From JBQCHF01 sp051953655 (GTDB lineage: Bacteria > Actinomycetota > Actinomycetes > Motilibacterales > Motilibacteraceae), in contig JBQCIO010000150.1 in assembly GCA_051953655.1 (NCBI GenBank), positions 1 through 17,619 of the forward strand: DNA of 17,619 nt. The letters are read 5' to 3'. The position numbers were made by a program, and so were the translations under genes. This document shows, piece by piece, positions 7,141 to 15,154 of the stretch; positions within the stretch are counted from its first letter, which is position 1, and every line of letters begins with the position of its first letter. The notes under the pieces were generated by a model. It did no database searches. It was not told the origin of the DNA and worked only from the letters and a program-made list of their open reading frames with translations.

Positions 7141-7183
7141 GGGCCACGGATCTGCCGCCTCATCGAAGGAGACCCACGGCCCG

Positions 7184-8329
7184 ATGCCCAGCATGCAACT
7201 TCGGCGCGACGATGTCATCGTCGGCGTCGACACCCACAAGGACACACATGTCGCCGTCGCGATCGACGGGCTCGGCGGCCGCCTCGGCGAGCTGGTGTTC
7301 CCCGCGAACCTCGAAGGCTTCGAGCAGCTGCTGACGTTCTGCCTGGCTCTGCTCGGGCCGGCCGGCCGACTGATCGGCTTCGGCGTGGAAGGCACCGGCT
7401 CCTACGGGCTCGGTCTGGCACGCTTCCTGCGCCGGCGCGGGCACCGGGTCCACGAGATCGCCCGCCCGGCCCGTGCGGCCGAGCGGCGCCTGGCCGGCAA
7501 GAACGACACGATCGATGCCGAGCACGCCTCCCGGGCGCTGCTGGCCGGGCACGGCCTGTCCACCCCGAAGACCGCCGACGGCACGGTCGAGACGATCCGC
7601 CTGGTCAAGATCGCCTACGACGGCGTCGTCCAGGCGCGCACCACCACCCTGATCACCCTCAAGGCCACCCTGGCCACCGCCGCAGAGGACCTGCGCGGCG
7701 AGCTCGAGCGGCTCAGCGACCACAAGCTGATCACCGCCTGCGCTGAGCTGGACACACCCGCGCCGCTGCCTCCGACCCGGCGCGGCGCCCCCGGCGTCGT
7801 GGTGCCCGCCGACCCGGAGGCGGCGATGCGTCACGTGCTGGCCTGCATGGCCCGCCGTTGGCTGGCCCTGCACGAGGAAGCCAAGTCCCACGCGGCCACT
7901 CTCAAGGCCCTGACCAGCCAAGCCGCCCCAGCCCTGGTCGAAGCCGTCGGCGTCGGCTACGACACCGCAGCCCAGATGCTCATCACCGCTGGCGACAACG
8001 GCGAGCGGATCAAGTCCGAAGCAGCCTTCGCCAAGATGTGCGGCGTCTGCCCCATCCCGGCTGGCTCGGGCAAGACCAACACCCGCCATCGCCTCTACCG
8101 CGGCGGGAACCGCCAAGCCAACGCCGCCCTCTACCGAGTCGTGATCGTGCGCATGCGCTGGCACCAGCCCACCATCGACTACGTCGCCCGACGCACCGCC
8201 GAGGGACTGTCCAAACGAGAGATCATCCGCTGTCTCAAGCGCTACCTCGCCCGCGAGCTCTACCACCTGCTGCCTGACACCCAAGCGGCCCCGCCAGCAG
8301 CCGTCCACACCCAGCAGATGGTCGCCTGA
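7184..8329 (+). CDS. IS110-family transposase (DEDD/RuvC-like plus Tnp20 serine domain)
   Basis: The 381-residue recombinase has the N-terminal RuvC-like DEDD domain: Asp16 in IVGVDTHKDTHV, Glu69 in FGVEGTGSYG, and Asp108/Asp111 in GKNDTIDAEHASRALL. A coiled middle region follows, then the C-terminal transposase_20 domain with Ser295 in PIPAGSGKTNTRHRLYRGGNRQANAALYR, the likely nucleophile. IS110 enzymes use a bridge RNA to join a donor junction to a target without target duplication. ATG 7184 follows GAAGGAGA (7165-7172) with a 11-base gap. The next ATG (7193) would place the site too far away. The length is close to the family norm, all catalytic residues are present and no frameshift is seen, so the element is probably functional. 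Confidence 0.95.
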   Translation: MPSMQLRRDDVIVGVDTHKDTHVAVAIDGLGGRLGELVFPANLEGFEQLLTFCLALLGPAGRLIGFGVEGTGSYGLGLARFLRRRGHRVHEIARPARAAERRLAGKNDTIDAEHASRALLAGHGLSTPKTADGTVETIRLVKIAYDGVVQARTTTLITLKATLATAAEDLRGELERLSDHKLITACAELDTPAPLPPTRRGAPGVVVPADPEAAMRHVLACMARRWLALHEEAKSHAATLKALTSQAAPALVEAVGVGYDTAAQMLITAGDNGERIKSEAAFAKMCGVCPIPAGSGKTNTRHRLYRGGNRQANAALYRVVIVRMRWHQPTIDYVARRTAEGLSKREIIRCLKRYLARELYHLLPDTQAAPPAAVHTQQMVA

Positions 8330-8334
8330 CGCGC

Positions 8335-8340
8335 TTGACA
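8335..8340 (+). promoter_or_regulatory. TTGACA at the IS110 right end: half of a circle-junction promoter
   Basis: A perfect -35 consensus TTGACA lies 14 bases before the right boundary of the element. In the chromosome it faces the IS3 fragment. When the ends are joined in a circle, 17 bases separate it from GAGCAT (6951-6956) in the left end, which shares three of six bases with TATAAT. Transcription would then run into the bridge-RNA region and the transposase gene. Confidence 0.45.
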
Positions 8341-8354
8341 TCTATAGGAGCATC

Positions 8355-8615
8355 AACGCCCTCGCAGAGGCGTTCAACGCGCTGTTCAAGGCCGAGTGCA
8401 TCCGCAACCCCGCGATGCGCCCGAAGGGCGGCTGGACCGGCGTCGGCGACGTCGAGCTGGCCGTCGCTGAGTACGTCGACTGGTTCAACCACCGACGCCT
8501 GCACGGCGAGATCGGGCTCCTCCCGCCCGCCGAGCTCGAGGCCAGCCACTGGGCCTCGGCCACCGACAAGCACTACCGTCACACCCCGGCCCTCACCGAG
8601 GCCGGACCCAACTAA
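8355..8615 (+). pseudogene. IS3-family transposase OrfB, 3' part
   Basis: Begins NALAEAFNALFKAECIRNPA, carrying the catalytic Glu of the DDE triad. It continues with the conserved VAEYVDWFNHRRLHGEIGLLPPAE segment and ends at TAA 8613-8615. It is exactly in frame with 6243-6947 after removal of the IS110-family element. Confidence 0.9.
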
Positions 8616-8619
8616 CCGG

Positions 8620-8640
8620 GCCTCCACGAAACCCGGGGCG
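8620..8640 (-). repeat. Right inverted repeat of IS element B
   Basis: Reverse complement matches 5883-5903. It begins 5 bases after the orfB stop codon. Confidence 0.8.
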
Positions 8641-8967
8641 GATCACCTGACCGCCGGGCGCGGGGTGTGCCCGCTGCTGCTGGACGATGTGACGGTGCAC
8701 GCGGACACGGCGCGGACGGTCGCGGTCCTGGAGCTGCTGCACGAGCTGTCCGCGGACCGGCAGGTGGTGCTGTTCACGCAGGAGGACTCGGTCGCCGACT
8801 GGGCACGGGCGAACCTGACCGGGCCGCGGGACGCGGTCGTATCGCTGCTGGACCCGGGCCTGCGTCACGCGGGCCTGGGCCTGGTCCCGGTCCAGGCCAG
8901 CGCGCAGGAGGATCCGCAGGTGGCTGCGGTGCTGGCGCCGGAGGAGGTCGACGGCCCGGCCGCCTGA
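8641..8967 (+). pseudogene. SMC/YhaN-like AAA ATPase, C-terminal fragment
   Basis: Beginning at the right edge of IS element B, 108 codons read DHLTAGRGVCPLLLDDVTVHADTARTVAVLELL...RQVVLFTQ. CPLLLDDV is a Walker B motif, HAD is where the D-loop sits, and RQVVLFTQ is the following strand and switch region, as in the C-terminal half of SMC/RecF/YhaN-type ATPases. The ABC signature that should lie just upstream, the coiled coil and the Walker A half are absent. The DNA to the left of the IS does not supply them in any frame I can find. The last 40 residues (SLLDPGLRHAGLGLVPVQA...) are not diagnostic. Such ATPases are often paired with nucleases in repair or defence loci, but no partner is seen here. 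Confidence 0.6.
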
Positions 8968-8999
8968 CCCCTGCCCGGCGCGGCCCCGGATCGTGCGGC

Positions 9000-9360
9000 C
9001 GGCGCCCGAGGTAACCGCACCGGCGGCTCGGGTAGGTGCCGTCGCTCTTGACCGCCGACTGGGCGCAGGTCTCCTGGGTCGGATCGTGCAGCGCATCGAC
9101 GATCAAGAAGGTGCTCTCGCCGGCTTCGATCTGCTCGAACAGGGCCCACAGCTGACCCTCGGGCGCGCGTGCAGGATCACGTCCCGGACCTCCGCCTGGC
9201 CGAGCTCGTCGAGGCGGTCGGCCGCCAGCCGCAGCAGGGCGGCCACATCGCCTTGGACCGGGCCCTTTGGGTTGGCTACCTTGACGTGCTGGACGGAGCA
9301 GGATGTCCGTTGGTCGCTCAGGGCAGTGATGATGCCCGACGGTTGCGAGCTCGGCGCCCC
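9000..9360 (-). pseudogene. Frameshifted relic of an unrecognised minus-strand gene
   Basis: Two minus-strand frames give protein-like sequence end to end. The first (about 9351 down to 9165) reads SSQPSGIITALSDQ...VANPKGPVQGDVAALLRLAADRLDELGQAEVRDVILHA. The second (about 9160 down to 9030) reads PEGQLWALFEQIEAGESTFLIVDALHDPTQETCAQSAVKSDGTY. A shift of one frame near 9161-9170 separates them, and no convincing start or stop bounds them. Codon usage in each part is typical of real genes here. I do not recognise the family. Beyond 9030 the text degenerates, so the 3' end is probably missing too. The overlapping plus-strand frames look like shadows. Confidence 0.4.
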
Positions 9361-9422
9361 GCCGGGCCGAGCCCCCGCACGAACAGCCCGGCCGACCGGC
9401 GCGCCAGGAGCAGGGGAGGGGC

Positions 9423-10301
9423 ATGACCGACCAGCAGACCCCAGGGGTCCACACGTCGCCGGCCGGTCCGCCTGGCGCTGTAACGGTGCCGCGCGTGGAC
9501 CCGCCCGCCGCGCCCGAGGCCGGCGGCTGGGTGTGGTTGGCCCCGAACGGCCACCAGGTGCCCCTGAGCATGGCCCACACGCGCGAGGAGGTCACCGCCG
9601 CGGCCCACTTCGCCGCCGAGCTCCGCCTCGCCCTGAACCCACCCGCAGGCCTGCCGAACGGCCACGTTGCCGACTTCGCGTTGGCGCTCAACGGCGGTGC
9701 GTCCCTGTCGCGGGGTCTGCGCAGCCTCGCGGCACGCCTGTTCGACCCGATGGCCAGCTCGCTAGCCGGCCTGGACACCGTGCTGGACGAAGAGTTCGTG
9801 CGGCGCATGCCGTTCAAGGCGGGCACCGGGCCCGAGGCGTTCGCCCCGGCGGTGGAGGCACTACGCGCGCTGGCTGAGGAGTACGTCGCGGTCGCTCCCG
9901 GCGTCCTGGCCGCCCAGGCACACCAGCAGGACGCACCCAAAGAGCGGGACATGCCCCGGCAGCAGCTCATGCGGCTCGTCCTGGGCATCTGGGGCAACAT
10001 CACCGAGGTCGCCCAGCAGGTCGAGGACGCCTCGGTCGTCACACGCACCGCGGTCGAAGCGCTCGTCGCCTGGGACGAGCGCAGCAGCGCCTGGCGTGAG
10101 GTGACCCCACCCCTGGAGCAGGTCCTCGTACCGGCAGCCTGGCACCGCCACGCGCTCACGCAGCAGCGCAGCGACCTCATCGAGAAGTTCACCGCCGCCA
10201 CCGGCGCGCTCACGCACCTGGTCAAGAGCGGCGCACAGGTGGAGCAGAGCGCCAGTCCGGTACCGGGTGACGCAGTGGCACACCACTCAAGGAACCCATA
10301 A
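9423..10301 (+). CDS. Hypothetical protein, no recognised domain
   Basis: The 292-residue product has a good start: GGGGAGGGG ends 2-3 bases before ATG 9423, with GGAG (9401-9404) further upstream. Codon usage is normal for this DNA. Residues 1-35 are Pro-rich and likely disordered. The rest is mostly helical, with no signal peptide or membrane segment. Segments such as GGWVWLAPNGHQVPLSMAHTREEV and MPRQQLMRLVLGIWGNITEVAQQVEDAS give no motif I can assign, and the product has no cysteine. It stands alone between a gene relic and the truncated HhH-GPD gene, so context gives no function. It appears to be accessory DNA because the region ends at a truncated chromosomal gene. Confidence 0.7.
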   Translation: MTDQQTPGVHTSPAGPPGAVTVPRVDPPAAPEAGGWVWLAPNGHQVPLSMAHTREEVTAAAHFAAELRLALNPPAGLPNGHVADFALALNGGASLSRGLRSLAARLFDPMASSLAGLDTVLDEEFVRRMPFKAGTGPEAFAPAVEALRALAEEYVAVAPGVLAAQAHQQDAPKERDMPRQQLMRLVLGIWGNITEVAQQVEDASVVTRTAVEALVAWDERSSAWREVTPPLEQVLVPAAWHRHALTQQRSDLIEKFTAATGALTHLVKSGAQVEQSASPVPGDAVAHHSRNP

Positions 10302-10500
10302 ACCCGCGCCCCGCCCGCTACCTGCCCAATGTCAGCGGCTCGCCGACGGGCGCCGCCTGACCAGGACCCGCCGGACAACGCCCTCCCAGCCCCCGGGGGC
10401 CGGGCCGACGCACATGCCTGACCTGCCATGGGTTGGTTGGGCGAAGCAGCCGGGGGATCGCGACAAGGAACCGGGTCTTCTGTTCCTTGAACAATCCGCT
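10302..10500. other. Non-coding junction between accessory DNA and chromosome
   Basis: I find no supported gene, tRNA or clear repeat in these 199 bases. It contains a GC palindrome GCCCCCGGGGGC (10389-10400) without a loop. The sequence changes character at about 10500, where the HhH-GPD reading frame becomes homologous to its family. Upstream of that point its frame meets a TGA (CCT TGA before AACAATCCG). Confidence 0.5.
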
Positions 10501-10511
10501 GCGACCAGCAG

Positions 10512-11000
10512 GTGCCGATGGAGCGCGCCTTCGCCGGGCCGGCCCGGCTCGCGCAGCGGCTCGGCACGCCCGAGCGCATCGACGTCGCCGCGGTGGCGGC
10601 CATGGACCCCGACCGGTTCGCCGCCCTGGTGGCCGAGCCCCCCGCCGTGCACCGCTTCCCGGGCTCGATGGCCGGCCGGCTGCAGGGGCTGGCCGGCTAC
10701 CTCGTCGAGCACTACGACGGCGACACCGAGGCCCTCTGGCGCGACGTCAGCAGCGGGCAGGAGCTGCTCGCCCGGCTGCTGGCCCTGCCCGGCTTCGGTG
10801 AGCAGAAGGCCAAGATCTTCGTGGCGCTGCTGGGCAAGCAGCGCGGGGTGCAGCCCGACGGCTGGCGGGAGGCCGCCGGACCCTACGGCGAGGACGGCGC
10901 CCGCCGGTCGGTGGCCGACGTCGTCGACCCGGTCACGCTGGCCGAGGTGCGCGCCACCAAGCAGCAGCTCAAGGCGGCGGCCAAGGCGGCCCGCGGCTGA
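10512..11000 (+). pseudogene. HhH-GPD base-excision repair-like protein, N-terminally truncated
   Basis: The product (MPMERAFAGPARLAQRLG...) matches the uncharacterised HhH-GPD family TIGR03252 of actinobacteria. The helix-hairpin-helix is at about residues 92-113 (LLALPGFGEQKAKIFVALLGKQ), followed by GWREAAGPYGEDGARRSVADV and a Lys/Ala tail. Family members usually have about 35-40 more residues in front, reaching LLDQQ(V/I)PME; here the sequence is recognisable only from GACCAGCAGGTGCCGATG (about 10503). Upstream is unrelated DNA with an in-frame stop and no ribosome binding site fits GTG 10512 or ATG 10518. The gene may therefore be dead, cut by the arrival or rearrangement of the accessory region. 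Some shortened translation cannot be excluded. Confidence 0.75.
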
Positions 11001-11035
11001 CCAGCGGCCGACCCGCGGCTGACCCGCGGCCGGCT

Positions 11036-11060
11036 CTGGACCGGCCCAGCTCCGGTCCAG
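11036..11060 (+). terminator. Hairpin terminator after the HhH-GPD gene
   Basis: CTGGACCGG (11036-11044) pairs perfectly with CCGGTCCAG (11052-11060) around a 7-base loop. There is no T-tract, which is common in actinobacteria. It begins 36 bases after the HhH-GPD stop. Confidence 0.6.
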
Positions 11061-11231
11061 GTGCCGGGCGGCGCCCTCCGGTCGCGCAGCGTCCACCAGC
11101 AAGGGCAAGCGGGTGACGAGCCGGACGGAACGGTCACGGCCGGTCACCGACAGCAGCTAGCGTGTGCGGCTCGGATCGGTGCGCCGGGGCGGCGCGCCGA
11201 CGGGCGAGCGCGCGAACGGGGGAGGCTGGCT

Positions 11232-12986
11232 GTGGTCGGTCCGCGGGACGCTGCGCCGCTGCAGGTGCCGCCCCAGATCGGCCTGGACGGTGCCGACGGC
11301 GCCCTGCTGGACACGCTGCTGCGCGAGGCTCCGGTCGCCTTCGCCTACTACGGCGCGGACCTGCGCTACCGCCGCGTGAACCGGCTGCTGGCCGGCATCA
11401 ACGGCCGCACCATCGAGGACCACGTGGGCCGGCTGCCCTCCGAGGTGCTCGAGCCGGGCCTGGCCGCGCAGGTGGAGGAGGTGCTGCGGCACGTCCTGGC
11501 CACCGGCGAGGTCGTCGTCGAGGACGACTTCCGCACCGCCGGCCCCGACGGCACCCGGTACTGGCAGTCGCGCTGGTTCCCCTCCCGCAGCGGCGACGGC
11601 GCCGTGACCGGCGTCGCCGTCCTCGTCCTCGACGTCACCGGCCGGCGGCTGCAGGAGCTGGAGCTGCGCGCGAGCCGGGGCCGGGCCGAGCGGCTGCAGC
11701 AGGCCACCGCGGAGCTGGCGGCGGCGCTGTCGGTGGAGGAGGTGGCCCGGATCGTGACCGGGATCGGCCGCTCCGCGCTCGGTGCGGTCGGGTCCGCGCT
11801 CGCGCTGGTCGACGAGGACGACGGCCGGCTGCACGTGCACGGCGAGAGCGGTCGGGTCCCGCTGCCGGCCGACCCCGGGCCCACGGCCGAGGTTGTGCGC
11901 GCGGGGATGCCCGCCTACCTGTCCACCCCGGAGGACCTGGCCGCCTGGCTGCCGGCGCCGGGCCTCGCCGAGGCGCTGGTCCGGGCCGGCGAGCGCTCCT
12001 GGGCGATCGTGCCGCTGCCCGGCGGTTCGCAGCCGGGTGGTGCGCCGCCGGGCGGGGCGCAGCGCGGCGCCCTGCGCTTCGCCTTCGGCACCGAGCGGGT
12101 GCTCGACCACGGCGAGCGGGTGTTCTGCGAGGCCCTGGCCGGGCAGGCCGCGCTGGCGGTGGAGCGGGCCCGGCTCTACGGCCGCCAGCACCGCACGGCG
12201 ATGGCCCTGCAGCGCGCGCTCGTGCCGGACCGGCCGCCGGAGGTGCCCGGCGTCGAGATGGCCGCGCGCTACCTGCCCGGCAGCGACGACGCCGCGGTCG
12301 GCGGCGACTGGTACGACGTGTTCCCGCTGCCGTCCGGGCGCACCGCCCTGGTCGTCGGCGACGTCATGGGCAAGGGCGTGTCGGCGGCCGCCGGGATGGG
12401 GCGGATGCGCTCGGCGCTGCGGGCGCTCGCGCTGGCCGACGAGTCGCCGGCCGCGGTGCTCACCGGGCTGGACCGCCTGGTGGCGGCCACCGAGGAGCCC
12501 GAGCAGATCGTCACCCTCGTCTACGCGGTGGTCGACCCGCGCACCGGCGCGGTGGTGGCCTCCGACGCCGGCCACCCGCCGGTCCTGCTCCACCGCGCCG
12601 GACGTGCCACGGAGCTGCTCGACGTCGGCGACGCCGCCACCCCGCTGGGGGTGCCGGAGGAGCGCGGCGAGCAGCGGTTCACCCTCGGCCCCGGCGACCT
12701 GCTCGTCGCCTTCACCGACGGGCTGGTGGAGTCGCGCGAGCACCCGCTCAGCGAGGGCCTGGACCGGGTCCAGCGCAGCCTCGACGCCCTGCTGGGCACC
12801 GCGGACCGGCCCGGCCTCGGGGTCCCCTCGGCGGTCCGGGACGGCGCGGCCGGCCAGCACGGCGCACGGCTGCATGGTCCCGGGCTGCAAGGCACCGTCG
12901 ATGCGCTGGTCGAGGCGCTGGTGGCCGGGCGCGCCCGCCGCGACGACGTCACCGTGCTCGCGCTGCGCGTCGCCCCGCCTGCCTGA
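11232..12986 (+). CDS. PAS-GAF-PP2C (SpoIIE-type) serine phosphatase
   Basis: The 584-residue cytosolic protein has a PAS domain (about residues 26-136, APVAFAYYGADLRYRRVNRLLAGINGR), a GAF domain (about 157-313) and a C-terminal SpoIIE/PP2C phosphatase (about 320-584). Metal-binding Asp residues appear in VGGDWYDVF, VVGDVMGKG and RRDDVTVL, and the conserved SDAGHPPVLL and FTDGLVES are present. Such RsbU/RsbP-like enzymes dephosphorylate anti-anti-sigma factors in response to sensed signals, but no anti-sigma or STAS gene is in the window. I chose GTG 11232 because GGGGGAGG (11218-11225) lies 6 bases upstream. The frame is open to 11061 without family sequence. A Gly/Pro insert (QPGGAPPGGAQRG) sits in the GAF domain. 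It is monocistronic, with hairpins on both sides. Confidence 0.9.
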   Translation: MVGPRDAAPLQVPPQIGLDGADGALLDTLLREAPVAFAYYGADLRYRRVNRLLAGINGRTIEDHVGRLPSEVLEPGLAAQVEEVLRHVLATGEVVVEDDFRTAGPDGTRYWQSRWFPSRSGDGAVTGVAVLVLDVTGRRLQELELRASRGRAERLQQATAELAAALSVEEVARIVTGIGRSALGAVGSALALVDEDDGRLHVHGESGRVPLPADPGPTAEVVRAGMPAYLSTPEDLAAWLPAPGLAEALVRAGERSWAIVPLPGGSQPGGAPPGGAQRGALRFAFGTERVLDHGERVFCEALAGQAALAVERARLYGRQHRTAMALQRALVPDRPPEVPGVEMAARYLPGSDDAAVGGDWYDVFPLPSGRTALVVGDVMGKGVSAAAGMGRMRSALRALALADESPAAVLTGLDRLVAATEEPEQIVTLVYAVVDPRTGAVVASDAGHPPVLLHRAGRATELLDVGDAATPLGVPEERGEQRFTLGPGDLLVAFTDGLVESREHPLSEGLDRVQRSLDALLGTADRPGLGVPSAVRDGAAGQHGARLHGPGLQGTVDALVEALVAGRARRDDVTVLALRVAPPA

Positions 12987-12998
12987 GACGTGTCTCTG

Positions 12999-13017
12999 CC
13001 GCCCGTTCTTCGGGCGG
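12999..13017 (+). terminator. Hairpin terminator after the PP2C phosphatase gene
   Basis: CCGCCCG (12999-13005) pairs perfectly with CGGGCGG (13011-13017) around TTCTT. It lies 13 bases past the stop codon. No T-tract follows. Confidence 0.55.
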
Positions 13018-13185
13018 GGGAGCGCCCACCGGCTCGTCGTCGTCGGCGCCGCTGGTGCTGCCGTGCCACAATGGCGTGTTGAGACCGCGCAGCCCCGCGG
13101 CGACGCCCCCCTCGCACCCCTCGCCTCCCGCATCGGTGCGTGCTCGGCGCCATCGGGGAGCGCACCGATCGTCGAGAGGTTGTTC

Positions 13186-14868
<1,683 letters not shown>

Positions 14869-14928
14869 TAGCCCGCGGCCGGCACCCGGCTGTCGGGGGT
14901 CGGAGCGATCATGGGCCCGTGATCTTCA

Positions 14929-14964
14929 CTCGCCCACCCAGGAGAATTCGCCTGGGTGGGCGAG
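14929..14964. terminator. Strong terminator after the sigma factor gene
   Basis: A perfect 14-bp stem (14929-14942 / 14951-14964, CTCGCCCACCCAGG with its complement) encloses the 8-base loop AGAATTCG. It is followed by CACTTTCC and begins 60 bases after the sigma stop codon. The remaining DNA from 14869 to 15154 holds no gene I can support. Confidence 0.85.
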
Positions 14965-15154
14965 CACTTTCCTGGGCCCGGCCCGGCCCGGCCGCGATGC
15001 GCGACCCCCTCCCGTCGTCGACCGACGCCCCCACTCCCAAACCGGTCGAGCGGGACGCTTCGGATGAGTAGGGCGGAAACGGGCGAACGCTGCTACTTTG
15101 CGTCGTCATCGGTGGACCCTCCGACGTCCGCCGGTGACGGTGGGGGGGGCAGTG

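Larger units (their letters stand above)
6948..8354 (+). mobile_element. IS110-family insertion sequence with 5' bridge-RNA region
   Basis: The boundaries come from the exact break and resumption of IS3 orfB: Asp GAC ends at 6947 and Asn AAC begins at 8355. The element has a 236-nt non-coding left end, one DEDD transposase gene and a 25-nt right end. There are no terminal inverted repeats and no target duplication, all as known for the IS110 group (non-coding region upstream of the gene). A single C is shared at the two junctions (6947/8354), so the boundary could be placed one base either way. GAGCATC also occurs at both ends (6951-6957 and 8348-8354). Confidence 0.9.
5882..8640 (+). mobile_element. 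IS element B: IS3-family insertion sequence, interrupted by an IS110-family element
   Basis: Contains orfA (5929-6246) and a split orfB (6243-6947 plus 8355-8615). Imperfect inverted repeats bound it: 5883-5903 matches the reverse complement of 8620-8640 at 19 of 21 positions (CGCCCCGGGTT then GTGGAGGC). GAT occurs at 5879-5881 and again at 8641-8643, a possible 3-bp target duplication. However, the two flanks do not belong to one gene (see findings), so the duplication may be coincidental. Without the IS110 insert the element is about 1.35 kb. Confidence 0.87.

Noticed and set aside
587..8640. Composite transposon carrying merR-merA between two IS3-family elements
   Set aside because: The two IS3 elements differ in OrfA/OrfB and in their inverted repeats, so they would not act as a matched pair. 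The outer flanks show no common duplication.
8774..10603. 609-residue open frame on the minus strand
   Set aside because: It runs antisense to the well-supported 292-residue gene with poor codon pattern. Only a short part overlaps the relic described at 9000-9360.
13067..13072. CACAAT as the -10 box of the sigma factor promoter
   Set aside because: No acceptable -35 box lies 16-18 bases upstream, so the call would be guesswork.
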